From assembly GCA_950022655.1 (NCBI GenBank), contig OX465590.1, positions 36,841,218 through 36,905,217 of the forward strand: a stretch of DNA of 64,000 nucleotides. Reading direction: 5' to 3'. This document shows positions 13,001-22,051 of the stretch, in pieces. Below the pieces are notes generated by a model. That model did not search any database and had not been told where the DNA came from. It saw nothing but the letters and a program-made list of their open reading frames with translations. The position numbers and the translations under genes were made by a program. The stretch is from Alentia gelatinosa (taxonomy: Eukaryota > Annelida > Polychaeta > Phyllodocida > Polynoidae). Position 1 is the stretch's first letter. Every line of letters starts with the position of its first letter.

Positions 13001-15239
13001 TGATTAATAAAGAAGGGCAAAGCCAGTTTTAAAAAAATAAAAAAATAAAAAAATAAAATAAAATAAAGCATACATGAAGCATCCAGGCTTGGGCAATGGC
13101 TAATTTGCCGCCTGGTCCCTCTGGGGGTTTTGACGGAGGTGATTAGGCCTGGGAATCCATTCTAATTTTAAGGTTTTCAGAAAGGTTTCCAGGCATATAG
13201 ACTGTGTATTCATTCTGAAAATGACTGTTTCCTCTTCTTTTTATAGAATGATTTTATTCAACTTTATAGTTTAATGCCACTATACATAGTTAATATTTAC
13301 CCGTATATATATATGTATTATCCTACCCTTAGTACAAAACGCCAGAGGCTCAACATGGAATTTGTTTATGTCATGGGTGTGACATAAAGTGTTGTTTATG
13401 TCACTACTATCTAATGCTGAAAAAATGTGGAAATTGGGTAGGATATAATCTAGACGTCACTCGTTTGAGTTTGAGTTTATTAATGTCACTCATTTAGTTG
13501 GCTCTCTAATGTCACTCGTAAAATTAAGGAGCCAACAAAATACGTGACATAAATAAACTCAGACTCAAATCTTGATGGTGCTTTGAAAATAAAATAATGT
13601 AAATGCGCAATATTCATGCACTCAGAGTTGTTCATTTTGCTGTTGTTTTTAGTCACATCATACTTTGGAATGCGAAAGGAGTTAGCAGAAAACGAAACAT
13701 CCCGCAGTTCATTCCTGTGGAGTCTGAGTGCCTACGTTGGGTTTTACTTGTGTCAGAGGTAAACTGTAATAAGATATATTTGTCAGGTTATCTTTATTAT
13801 TGATGGTCAATATTTTCAAGCATGAAGGCAGTAGGACCTTATACAAATATGGGTAATTATGCAATCTCCATACCATGTTACTGAAAGTGACCCTAAAATA
13901 AAAATGTGACAAGAGATCAGGACTAGATATATATTATTGTATCTACTACAGGTATTTGGCTTGCACATGCACTAAACAAAGTTTCCCTAGAAGAAATAAA
14001 AGTTTTTGAAATTTTGCATGTGGCAGCAGTAACTCGTTAAAATGATACCGAAATTTCAAATTTGAAGGTCAGTGTACATTTTCTTTCGGGGGGGGGGGGG
14101 GCAATTTTTAAGGGGATATTGTGTTTCACAATCACCGAATGCGGTACTCGGCCGTTCTTCCATTCGAGCCCTAGACCCCTACTCCTCATTCTTATGGCGG
14201 GTGTTAAGCCGAATGGGCAGTGGGTACCATTTTTGTGTAAGTCTTTGATATGACCCGACCGGGGTATGAACCCACGACCTCCCGTCCTCGAGGCAAACAC
14301 CCCTACCACTTGGCCACCAAGCTTGGTACATACTCAATATCAATTGGTTTCAGATAAAAGTGGCCGTAATCTCCGAGGACCAGACGTCTATTTATATCAT
14401 AGCGCATGCGAGGATTTTATGTAGAGTCTGGTGCAAGAAGATTACAAATGCTTTTATCTGAAACCATATTATATTGTATTTATCAACTACGGTTCATCGC
14501 TAGTAATTTTCATGTCCTAACATTTCCAATAATTTGAAACTCGATTGATGTGTCTCCTATTATTGATGTAAAATACTTAGTTAATTGCCCGTGAGGTGGC
14601 AGTGTGAGGTGTAGCCTTACGAAAAATAGTTCTGCAAACTTTAACTTTTTTATGATTTCATATACTTTATCTTATTATTCATTATTACAAGAAACAATAT
14701 CATTTTTTATATACCGCATTATGTAGAACGTCCTGACCATGCTGTACAATTCACAGAACGAGATGGTAATTTATGGTTTGTACGGACCGAGGCATTTATG
14801 CCGAGTGCCGTACAAACGCTAAATTATCATCGAGTTCTGTGACTTGTACAAGCATGGTTGGATGTTATATATTTACTATTTACCAAATTCTTTTTTTAAA
14901 TCAATTTTATTTGGCTTAACAACCAATTTTTTAATAAACGTGTATGGCTAGGTGGTCCGTATTTTAGTGTACGGACCAGTGGTCTGTACAGTATTTTTAT
15001 GTCATATGCCAAAACGGTGCGTATTTACAGTATATACAGCATGGGTATATAGTAAAAACATACGATTATATATTTTCTCCAATTGCAGAAGTTCCTTGAT
15101 ATATTTCCACACAACCACCCCTGGCCTGAAGACAGATGACTGCAGAAAGTGGCTGCGTGCAGGAGTCAAATTGCTGCAGGGGCACAGGAACATCAAGACA
15201 GTGGATGAATTTGTGATCAGACTAGCCAAGGCTCACTAA
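9834..15239 (+). CDS. Methylthioribose-kinase-like protein, 3' five exons (5' end not found)
   Basis: Joining 9834-10005, 10654-10888, 12273-12453, 13653-13758 and 15089-15239 gives 845 nt with compatible splice phases (2,0,1,2) and a terminal TAA. In order the product shows V-A-M-Q-D-M (the M-E-D-L block of MTR kinases), a helical stretch with L-H-N-E-T-S, E-D-F-V-F, the catalytic loop I-H-A-D-L-H-S-K-S, and the metal-binding block I-F-D-F-E-M-A with G-D-P-A-F-D-L. MTR kinase phosphorylates 5-methylthioribose in methionine salvage, in the cytosol. The catalytic and metal-binding Asp residues are present, so the fold looks functional. The ATP-loop exons upstream are missing from my reading. 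Another APH-family kinase (choline-kinase-like) is the main alternative. Two inverted repeats bracket exons 3 and 4. Confidence 0.7.
10654..10888 (+). CDS. Kinase-like gene, exon B (catalytic loop)
   Basis: Acceptor TTCCTTTAAG, donor GTTTGT. It encodes E-D-F-V-F, a linker helix and the H-A-D-L-H-S-K-S catalytic loop, whose Asp is the expected catalytic base. It ends in phase 0. Confidence 0.75.
10918..11268. repeat. Inverted dispersed repeat, copy a
   Basis: About 350 bp that recurs as a reverse complement at 14,711-15,056 with high similarity. Within it, 11,110-11,262 is itself a foldback: the half starting AACGTCCAACCATGCTTGTA mirrors the half ending CTGGTCAAGACGTT. A small palindrome GTACGGACC..GGTCCGTAC lies near 10,990-11,012. 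Confidence 0.8.
11269..12272 (+). other. Intron sequence of the kinase-like gene
   Basis: AT-rich with poly-T/poly-A runs and no coding frame of note. It ends in the acceptor CATTTTCTGCAG before exon C. Confidence 0.5.
12273..12453 (+). CDS. Kinase-like gene, exon C (metal-binding block)
   Basis: Acceptor TTTTCTGCAG, donor GTAGGCA. It encodes I-F-D-F-E-M-A...G-D-P-A-F-D-L, the counterpart of the D-P-E-F block of MTR kinases, followed by a hydrophobic helix. Confidence 0.75.
12786..13066 (+). repeat. Retroposed fragment with an A-rich tail, inside an intron
   Basis: An open frame of about 69 codons (12,791-13,000), rich in Arg, Asn and Tyr and unrecognised, is followed by ATTAATAAAG and then a tail of A-runs with TAAA interruptions (about 13,028-13,066). 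This layout fits a retroposed 3' end from a LINE or a transcript. The source is unknown. Confidence 0.45.
13318..13571. repeat. Foldback element, copy 2
   Basis: Ends TATCCTACCC (13,319) and GGGTAGGATATAAT (13,436-13,449), an internal GCCAGAGGCTCAACATGG block, then a palindrome with arms beginning GTTTGAGTTTGAGTTTATTA and GGCTC/GAGCC near the centre. The core arms share no obvious sequence with those of the other copies. Confidence 0.65.
13653..13758 (+). CDS. Kinase-like gene, exon D
   Basis: Acceptor TGTTGTTTTTAG, donor GTAAAC. It encodes a 35-residue C-lobe segment containing S-Y-F-G-M-R-K-E-L. Phase is 1 on entry and 2 on exit, matching its neighbours. Confidence 0.65.
14041..14325 (-). 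repeat. tRNA-headed SINE
   Basis: On the minus strand a tRNA-like head (about 14,322-14,250) shows an A box (TGGCCAAGTGG) and a B box (GGGTTCATACCCC), followed by a body ending near a run of about 12 G residues on the + strand at 14,090-14,101. It sits in the last intron of the kinase-like gene, antisense to it. Confidence 0.65.
14711..15056. repeat. Inverted dispersed repeat, copy b
   Basis: Reverse-complement partner of 10,918-11,268, including the internal foldback (14,728-14,880) with GTTTGTACGGACCGAGGC at its centre. It ends about 30 bp before the acceptor of the last kinase-like exon. Confidence 0.8.
15089..15239 (+). CDS. Kinase-like gene, terminal exon E
   Basis: Acceptor TCTCCAATTGCAG. 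It completes the phase-2 codon, encodes about 50 residues ending R-L-A-K-A-H and stops with TAA at 15,237-15,239. The N-I-K-T-V-D-E-F segment resembles the C-terminal helix of MTR kinases. Only this exon's context marks the 3' end; no clear poly(A) signal was located. Confidence 0.7.
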
Positions 15240-16569
15240 AGATGCCTGTAATGCATGCCTCTGGGGCTCCAGACACTCGTAAGCCTATAGGCCTGTTTCC
15301 ATTGGCCGATTACCCATCACCGATCTACAGTCAGGAACCACAGACAGACTTGTGGCAGCTTTTTCTGCTTAGATTATGCAATGTGGCATCACACACCACT
15401 GAGTGAAAGCTAGGTCACTGGGTGAAATCTACTACCCTCAGCGATTTTTCTATATCAACGCACAGTCAGTGGCACTACCAACAGACTTTCTGTGTAACTC
15501 AAAAAGTCTAAGCAATCTTCTTTGGCCAATGGAGACGAGCCTACAATCGTACAGGCAGACTTTCACAGTGGACGAGGCACCTAAAGTTTTTGGCGGTTTT
15601 CAGGCTCACACGATTTTCGTGGAAGCCCGTTCATGTTGCCGATAAATTTCGGGAAATTTCGGGAAGTTAAGGGAAATTCTGTGTCATTGAAAATACTTCT
15701 CCGACCCAAGGAAAAGGGTCACGAAACTTTATGAAATCTTTATTAAATTGTCGCTCAATTCTGAATATCATCCATCTATAGATTATGTTAACTGAGAATA
15801 CAGGTTGTTCCCTGACTACAGTGGCACTATCTTACAATTTCCTGGCGGATTATGGTGGAATTAGTAATCACTCTGTTCCCTATATAGCATTAACACATCA
15901 AATGGTGCCAATCACTCCTCTTCCCAACACATTTGTCCGGTCGGAGAGAATTGGTGTAATTTTGGTCGATGTACACACTTCACAGACTACATCTTATTCA
16001 GGAATTACTAGCAATGGAATAATGGCCGACTTGCAATTGTTGATTTACGTATTTTCACAGACGCGTTTGCATTTATCCGTCTTTTGGACAGTCATCTGTT
16101 AGGTCTACAGTTATCAAATTTGTCGTTATTGTCTGGCAAGGCCCACCTACTGGCCACCCGCCCTCACCCGGCTCACAGAAATACCATTTGATCTCAGAGA
16201 AGTGGATGTATAAGAGTATTGTACATCAACAATTAGGATCAAATACTATGTTCATCATTGGTGAATAAGCGTAGTCTTATCCAGTCGGTAGGCAAGTTTC
16301 AGTAAATCTCTTGGCAAGCAGCCAATTAACCATTTTATCAACTGCCCCTGTAGAATCCAAATATATCAAGCACGCTCTAACAAGCTCTCTTACCTTTAAG
16401 CAGCGTATCTGAGCAAGCTCACAATGTACACTAATTCACTCTGACCATCTGATTAATGAAAATCAGTGATACATGTTGATACCATACAGGCTTTGTAATC
16501 TCACTAGAAGAAAAGCAACAGTAATCTAGCTGCAATATACTATTTCAATTATTCGAGACACAACTCATG
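15240..16569. other. Downstream region with a dispersed repeat
   Basis: A block at about 15,800-15,890 (GGTTGTTCCCTGACTACAGT onwards) has a diverged relative at about 63,405-63,490, so this is a dispersed repeat and not a gene. Nothing else is supported. Confidence 0.4.
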
Positions 16570-16892
16570 TTAACCCTTTAAGGACGGCCCCTATGGCCGA
16601 ACTCCACACTTGGAGACGGCTACTCGTGACTATGTACAGTTCTAGGGGACGGGGGCATGATCCTCTGAACTCAAAATTTGAAGGTTTATCACATGATATC
16701 ATTTGTTATCCTTTATATTCTTATTTCTATTAATTTGAATTCCAAGATATGATGTTACACCTACACCCTGTGCAAATTTCAAGTTTATTGTTAAAATATC
16801 TCCTTTTCAGAAACAATTTCATAAATATCCAGCAGATGATGCCTTTAGGCATCACCCGGCCGGGGGCGGATCATCTGCCCTTAAAGGGTTAA
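16570..16892. mobile_element. piggyBac-like MITE
   Basis: TTAA flanks on both sides enclose inverted ends CCCTTTAAGG (left) and CCTTAAAGGG (right). TTAA target sites and CCC-initial TIRs are hallmarks of the piggyBac superfamily. The 323-bp element has no coding frame. GC-rich subterminal blocks contain GGCCGGGGGCGG near the right end. Confidence 0.75.
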
Positions 16893-17159
16893 GTGATAAT
16901 GAGTGTCTTGTGACAATGAGTGTTGGCCTGGTGAATCTAAAACTGTTGTAATTGTTATTGGGCAATTCCACATTGTTATCTTACTCCTAGATTTTCATGT
17001 CATTCACTTAACATGGGAAATGATCATCCAACCTGCAATTAAGCGAGTTGAAAAATGTTTTACTTTGTGGTGTCACAGTATATTTGTAATAGCATCGAGT
17101 GCTTGAAAGTAATTCCAGCATGCTATGTCAACAATAATCAAACACATGTCAAGACGAAT

Positions 17160-17440
17160 TGTAACCAGAAATCATATATAAGACGTAGTGACTGAGCCCA
17201 AAGGGATGCCATTCTCGGCCTTTTGATGCCATAAATACGTCCCGACACCGCAGACCTCGAACGGCCATCCCTTCGGGCTCGGTAACCACGTTTTCTCTTA
17301 ACCTGAAGAAGCTGTTTCAACACCAGCGAAACGGTGTGTACCGCCAATTGTATAACTTGGTTTGAATAATAACACCTAATAAAAAGTTACTGTGTCTGTT
17401 CTTTTTTGTGATTTTCATTTATGAGTTTTCATTGATGTTT
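17160..17440 (+). repeat. Retroelement tail with a hammerhead-like motif
   Basis: An inverted repeat pairs GAGCCCAAAGGGATGCC (about 17,195) with GGCCATCCCTTCGGGCTC (about 17,263). It is followed by CTGAAGA (17,303), a GCTG...CAGC hairpin, GAAAC (17,328) and CGGT-GTGT-ACCG, in the order of a hammerhead core. The segment TACTGTGTCTGTTCTTTTTT just downstream recurs near 45,297. Penelope-like elements are known to carry such motifs; the assignment is inference. Confidence 0.45.
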
Positions 17441-17490
17441 GACATAAAACTACATATTTTTGTCAATGTATGTTTTTCTTAACAATATTT

Positions 17491-17591
17491 ACATATGATA
17501 TTAAATCGGCTTAGAGGAGATTACTGAAATATATAATAGAATGTTAATAATCACAAGACGAGAGTTTGGCGGAAAATAGAATAAATATGGC
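17491..17591 (-). repeat. Split direct repeat B2 of the Ngaro-like element
   Basis: 101 bp identical to 17,923-18,023. It forms the 3' terminus of the element on the minus strand. Confidence 0.9.
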
Positions 17592-17684
17592 TTTATTCAA
17601 TAAATAACAATGGGACCTAGCCCTGCCTAAACATCTAGATTTACAGTAATCTAAAGATTATAAAACACCGAAATACATTAAGTA

Positions 17685-17928
17685 AGTTTTAAAATATGTG
17701 CTTCTAGTATCACAGGAGCTAGCAGAATAACGGTAAACACAGAAGAACGTGACGTAACGCGATGACTAATAGATGCGGTAGTCAAGCGGTAGTCAAGCGA
17801 CTAACCTAGAAACGTGACGAGATAGATACACAACTAGATACGTCACGAATAGGTATGCTGCGGAGAGCTACACAGTAGACTTGCGGCAGCCTTAATATAT
17901 ATTTATATATTGAAATATATAGACATAT
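17685..17928 (-). repeat. Split direct repeat A2 of the Ngaro-like element
   Basis: 244 bp matching 21,808-22,051 at all but one position (T at 17,696 against C). It overlaps the start of B1 by the 6-bp word ACATAT. It contains a short internal duplication, GGTAGTCAAGC twice. Confidence 0.9.
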
Positions 17929-18023
17929 GATATTAAATCGGCTTAGAGGAGATTACTGAAATATATAATAGAATGTTAATAATCACAAGACGAGAGTTTG
18001 GCGGAAAATAGAATAAATATGGC
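17923..18023 (-). repeat. Split direct repeat B1 of the Ngaro-like element
   Basis: 101 bp identical to 17,491-17,591, directly abutting A2. It lies just downstream of the recombinase stop codon. Confidence 0.9.
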
Positions 18024-18044
18024 CAAACACCCGCCAAACACGAA

Positions 18045-18953
18045 TCACACAAGTGAATTCAAAACAACCTTGTCTGCCTCGATCTGGGAATAAAAGGTAT
18101 CATGCAAATATGTGTAAACTGCTCCAGATTTCCAATTCCCTCTGGACATGATGGCGCTAGTTGGTACACCGATGGACTGCAGAAACGTAGCCCCACCGTG
18201 GCGAAGAGAGTGAGAGCTCACCCCAGACTGGATACCTAGACTGGAAGACAACATTTTCAGTCTGTGATTGAAATATTGGTATGGCATGACAAACAGAGAT
18301 GAGGCAGACTTGAAAGAGAAAATATAATCATCCTCTGAAAAATGATTATCACAGATTACCCTTTTGGCCAACGTGTGGACACAAAAAGGGGAGTGTGAGA
18401 GAATACCCAAGTAAATGGAATGCGGCTTCTCGGACAATTGATCTGTTTTAGATGAACGAACAATAATTTGCAAATGATCTGAGTGAAAAACAAAATCTTT
18501 TACCTTTAGGGCATGAATAGATTTTGTAAAATGACAAACCCGTAAAAGGCCTCTAAAACCTACGATGATACCTAACCAAAATATCATATCAGTTGAGTTT
18601 GAGGTATCAAGTTTGTAAAAGATCTTCAAAAGATCAGTCTGAGTAAAAGGATATTTCGTATCAGGAGAGATACCAATAGTACGAGTAATACCTTTAATAA
18701 TCAACTTCAGTCTGTAATCTGAAGAAAAATCTTGGTAACCTTTAAGCCTTTGGAAAAACCAAAGGCCAGACAAATAATTTTTCACTGAAATTGGTGAAAG
18801 CGTTGAAGATAAGTGGACAGCATATAAACCAGCTTGATTTGCTGTACATGGAAAAGGTATGAGATTATAAAGATTACAGAAACGATTATAATTCCTTAGC
18901 TGATTTTCCCGGGATTTCATGGTGTTTGCAGATACACCAGAGGACAGGTACAT
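18045..18953 (-). CDS. Tyrosine recombinase of the Ngaro-like element
   Basis: 302 residues from ATG at 18,953. The enzyme is expected to integrate a circular cDNA copy by site-specific strand exchange through a phosphotyrosine. The catalytic set is visible: Arg in G-F-R-G-L-L-R (134 or 138), H-S-L-R-H at 248-252, Trp 274 in G-N-W-K-S, and Tyr 282 as probable nucleophile (W-x-S-x-A-x3-Y spacing). The frame is open upstream of the ATG to a TAA near 18,996, overlapping the end of the RT frame in the -1 register, so a frameshifted or re-initiated product is possible. Length is usual for the family. Confidence 0.9.
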   Translation of the reverse strand: MYLSSGVSANTMKSRENQLRNYNRFCNLYNLIPFPCTANQAGLYAVHLSSTLSPISVKNYLSGLWFFQRLKGYQDFSSDYRLKLIIKGITRTIGISPDTKYPFTQTDLLKIFYKLDTSNSTDMIFWLGIIVGFRGLLRVCHFTKSIHALKVKDFVFHSDHLQIIVRSSKTDQLSEKPHSIYLGILSHSPFCVHTLAKRVICDNHFSEDDYIFSFKSASSLFVMPYQYFNHRLKMLSSSLGIQSGVSSHSLRHGGATFLQSIGVPTSAIMSRGNWKSGAVYTYLHDTFYSQIEADKVVLNSLV

Positions 18954-18973
18954 CTCCAGCTGTTGTTGAAGTC

Positions 18974-20788
18974 CTAATAAACTCGTTCCTGGAGGTTAAG
19001 AGAACAACACATGTTATTATCCAATAGGACTTTGTAACATTTCGACCTATAGCCATTATAGGTTATTCTGGATAGATAATCGGCTAAAATATTATCGTCC
19101 GATTTGATATATGAGGCATGAATCTGGATATTGAAAATAAAACAATACCAAAAAATCTCTCTCAACCAAGACATGCATATTTTGTTGTGACTTCTACCGG
19201 TGTTTACCATGTAAAGCACCTGCATATTATCTGTTATAAGATGCACCTTCTTGTTAATATAAGAAGTACCCCAACGTTTTAGGCCTGTCACAATCGGCCA
19301 AAGTTCTAAAACATTAATATTTAGATCGCCAAGATCTTCAATAGGTGGTGCAACTATATGGTCCTCTAAACCGTACAAGTAAAGGTCATCTCTCCAAGTG
19401 CCTAACAGGAAATCTTTACCTGCCCATGCACCAAAACCCTTTCCCGATGCATCTGAAACAATCGGAATATTATCACATTTTTTCTGTATAATTGATTTAC
19501 CATTAAAAATCTCAGCAAAATTTTGCCACCATTCCAAGTCTTTTATGGTTTCTTCATCAAGAATAATTGAACCTTTTTTTGGACAAATCGTACTTAGGTC
19601 GAAAAATCGGCGACAAAAGGTGCGTCCACCCCGAACTACCTGTGAGCAAAAAGACATTATGCCCCCTAGAATTTCCAATTCCTTTTTAGTTGCATTACCT
19701 TTAGATAAGGTATTACCCACTGCGATTTTCAACTTTTCAACTTTAGAATCAGGTAATGTAAGGCACATATCAATAGTATCAATGGTGATACCGAGAAAAA
19801 CAGCATTTGTAGATGGTTCTTTAAGTTTGTCAATTGAAATTTCAAAACCAAATTTCTCCAAAAGATTGATAAAAATATCTCTCTTTCTTAGACAATCGGC
19901 ATACGATTCACCGCTTATGAGAAAATCGTCAAGGTAATTAACGATACCATCAACACCTTCTTGACTAGCTGCATCAACCAAAAAATCTGAAATTTTTGTA
20001 AATATTGATGGTGCACAACGTAAGCCGAAGCACAAACGATTATCGTTAAATATCGCTTCTCCAGAGCCAATATCCCATCTAAAACCTTGGAAACGTGTAT
20101 GGTCTGAAAAAACATTTATCGACCTATAGGCCGATTTTAAATCCACAATCGATATAAAATCGCCCGGATTTAGACGATCTGCTGCACTGTAAACGCTATT
20201 ATACCGAATTTCTGAAAAAGTTGAATCCATGTGATTGTTTATGCTCGATTTTTCTGGCATGGAACAATCGGTAATCGGCCTTAACTTGCCGTTTGATTTT
20301 AAAACTGCCCCTAAAGCGTGAATACAATCGGGTTTTTCTTTTGCGTAACAAATTTTTCCTTCTTTAAGTTCGTTTTTAACGATATCAGACATTTCATTTT
20401 TGAACTTATCATCAAGAATTGAATCGTAAGTATTGCAATCATAAGATGCTTCACAATCGTCGTCTACGATTTTAAAACCTTCATTAAAACCGTGCCACAG
20501 AAAATTTTTTTCCGATTTAGTCAAACCTGAAATACATTTCGTTCCAAATAGATATCGTTTCAGACGACAAGGTTTAATTTGTGAAAAATTGTCCCCAACC
20601 TTGTGAGTACAATTACAACTACCAAGATCGCAGCACGAATTAAATTCATTAGAAACGATACTTGGATTATCAACAACTTTGTTTTTCAAAGAATTATTTG
20701 GAAAATCGGCAATAGGCGATTCATCTTGAATCGCAAACATATCAACTGATGGTGCTACAGACTCAAAAGCAAGTCTATCGGAGGCCAA
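18974..20788 (-). CDS. Reverse transcriptase-RNase H of the Ngaro-like element
   Basis: 604 residues from a TTG at 20,788. There is no early ATG; the first in-frame Met is about residue 17, and the frame is open up to 20,881, overlapping gag by 28 bp in the -1 register. RT motif A is V-D-L-K-S-A-Y near 215-221, and the catalytic box is Y-L-D-D at 285-288. RNase H follows with acidic residues at Asp446 (S-D-A-S), Glu494, Asp520 (T-D-N) and Asp570. It copies the element RNA into DNA and removes the template. Starting without an ATG inside an overlap suggests a gag-pol type frameshift, though no classical slippery heptamer was recognised. Confidence 0.9.
   Translation of the reverse strand: MASDRLAFESVAPSVDMFAIQDESPIADFPNNSLKNKVVDNPSIVSNEFNSCCDLGSCNCTHKVGDNFSQIKPCRLKRYLFGTKCISGLTKSEKNFLWHGFNEGFKIVDDDCEASYDCNTYDSILDDKFKNEMSDIVKNELKEGKICYAKEKPDCIHALGAVLKSNGKLRPITDCSMPEKSSINNHMDSTFSEIRYNSVYSAADRLNPGDFISIVDLKSAYRSINVFSDHTRFQGFRWDIGSGEAIFNDNRLCFGLRCAPSIFTKISDFLVDAASQEGVDGIVNYLDDFLISGESYADCLRKRDIFINLLEKFGFEISIDKLKEPSTNAVFLGITIDTIDMCLTLPDSKVEKLKIAVGNTLSKGNATKKELEILGGIMSFCSQVVRGGRTFCRRFFDLSTICPKKGSIILDEETIKDLEWWQNFAEIFNGKSIIQKKCDNIPIVSDASGKGFGAWAGKDFLLGTWRDDLYLYGLEDHIVAPPIEDLGDLNINVLELWPIVTGLKRWGTSYINKKVHLITDNMQVLYMVNTGRSHNKICMSWLREIFWYCFIFNIQIHASYIKSDDNILADYLSRITYNGYRSKCYKVLLDNNMCCSLNLQERVY
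18979..18989 (-). promoter_or_regulatory. 11-mer shared by both frame junctions, copy at RT/recombinase
   Basis: On the minus strand GGAACGAGTTT, lying just before the RT stop and inside the upstream open part of the recombinase frame. It is preceded by TCTCTTAACCTCCAG, which also resembles a 3' splice acceptor. The role is unknown. Confidence 0.4.
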
Positions 20789-20833
20789 GTTATTTTTAGC
20801 ATCTTCACATTCCTTAATTGATACTTTGTAACA

Positions 20834-20844
20834 AAACTCGTTCC
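20834..20844 (-). promoter_or_regulatory. 11-mer shared by both frame junctions, copy at gag/RT
   Basis: The same GGAACGAGTTT, ten bases downstream of the gag stop. A weaker relative (GGTCCGAGTTT) precedes the gag start near 21,785-21,795. Three related copies, one before each frame, suggest a signal for translation or RNA processing; this is inference. Confidence 0.4.
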
Positions 20845-20853
20845 GGTTGTCTA

Positions 20854-21756
20854 CTAGACTTGCGATATCCGCACCCCACCTTCACTTATTATACTTTTTG
20901 GTTGATTCACACTCAGATGGGATTTTGAGTTGCAATCATAGCAAGCATGTCTGTATTTGCAAGGGTTAAATTTGCAACCGTTTTTTGAAGTGTTGAATAA
21001 TTTGCAAATACCGATTTGATCATTTTTCTTGTTATTCTTGTTTTTGGCCATAGCAGCACCTACTGTCCCTTCATATGACAAATATCTTACGATATCAGAG
21101 GGATCGATACCTTTAAATGCATGCAAACCATTCTTTTCTGCTCGCTCTTTTACTGAATTATCGTATTTCAACAAAGCTTCATTGGTGAAAAATTTTGACT
21201 CTGCCTTTTCTGACAATAGTATCAAGTGATCAACAAAATCTATCGCTTTTTCACCATTCGTTAACAGATCCTTGAGCATCTTTAAATTTATCACATTCAA
21301 TTTTTCAATTGTCAACAGTTTTTCATTTTCTCCCAGAAAATATTTTGACAAATATTTACCCTCTTTTGTCTTCTCATTTTTCTCTGATGACACCACTGGC
21401 TTACACGTCTGGGTAGGCTTTTCTGTAGGCGGATCGGCAGATATCCCATCTGATATGCTGGCGTTTTTCTTTACAGAAGCGATCTCTTGATCATCCTGTT
21501 GGAGCGAATTCTTCTCGTTCTTCTCCTCCAGCAAACCTATCACCGTGAAGAGGGATGCCTCCAATCTGTCCATCCTTCCCTCTATATTCGACATCAATGG
21601 ATGGCTGGGTCTCGATGAAGAAAGGTCTCCCGCAGTCTCCCCGCCCGTCTCACAGCTAGTAGTATCGTTGTCAGATTCCGCTAAAAGTCTCCGATAATTA
21701 GCACTATCAAATTCATCTACCATCGTGGCAGGAGCAACTTGCCTCTTCCTTCCCAT
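20854..21756 (-). CDS. Gag-like protein of the Ngaro-like element
   Basis: 300 residues from ATG at 21,756, just inside the A1 repeat. It has a basic start, an acidic low-complexity region, a possible short coiled coil around 55-80, a Lys-rich middle and C-terminal metal-binding motifs: C251-x9-C261-x4-C266-x3-H270 (CCCH type), then C272-x2-C275-x4-H280. Such proteins bind element RNA and assemble particles. The stop at 20,854-20,856 lies inside the RT frame. Confidence 0.8.
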   Translation of the reverse strand: MGRKRQVAPATMVDEFDSANYRRLLAESDNDTTSCETGGETAGDLSSSRPSHPLMSNIEGRMDRLEASLFTVIGLLEEKNEKNSLQQDDQEIASVKKNASISDGISADPPTEKPTQTCKPVVSSEKNEKTKEGKYLSKYFLGENEKLLTIEKLNVINLKMLKDLLTNGEKAIDFVDHLILLSEKAESKFFTNEALLKYDNSVKERAEKNGLHAFKGIDPSDIVRYLSYEGTVGAAMAKNKNNKKNDQIGICKLFNTSKNGCKFNPCKYRHACYDCNSKSHLSVNQPKSIISEGGVRISQV

Positions 21757-21807
21757 CGTGGTTAAATATATCGTTTAACCAAAAAACTCGGACCACTGAT
21801 CCAGAGC

Positions 21808-22051
21808 AGTTTTAAAATACGTGCTTCTAGTATCACAGGAGCTAGCAGAATAACGGTAAACACAGAAGAACGTGACGTAACGCGATGACTAATAGATGCG
21901 GTAGTCAAGCGGTAGTCAAGCGACTAACCTAGAAACGTGACGAGATAGATACACAACTAGATACGTCACGAATAGGTATGCTGCGGAGAGCTACACAGTA
22001 GACTTGCGGCAGCCTTAATATATATTTATATATTGAAATATATAGACATAT
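21808..22051 (-). repeat. Split direct repeat A1 (5' terminus) of the Ngaro-like element
   Basis: 5' end on the minus strand, upstream of gag, and the likely promoter region. 243 of 244 positions match A2 at 17,685-17,928. Confidence 0.9.

Larger units (their letters stand above)
17491..22051 (-). mobile_element. Ngaro-like (DIRS-order) tyrosine-recombinase retrotransposon
   Basis: Read on the minus strand the layout is A1 (22,051-21,808), gag, RT-RNase H, recombinase, B1 (18,023-17,923), A2 (17,928-17,685), B2 (17,591-17,491). The A repeats (244 bp) differ at one position and the B repeats (101 bp) are identical, so this is a recent insertion. Split direct repeats, a tyrosine recombinase instead of an integrase, no protease and no target duplication define the DIRS order. 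The absence of a methyltransferase domain after RNase H favours Ngaro over DIRS/PAT. All three frames are open. Confidence 0.9.

Noticed and set aside
14250..14322. Functional tRNA gene on the minus strand
   Set aside because: Good B box, but it is embedded in a longer repeat and has no clear acceptor stem.
19398..19937. 179-codon plus-strand frame inside the Ngaro-like RT
   Set aside because: Antisense shadow of RT, which shows the conserved motifs.
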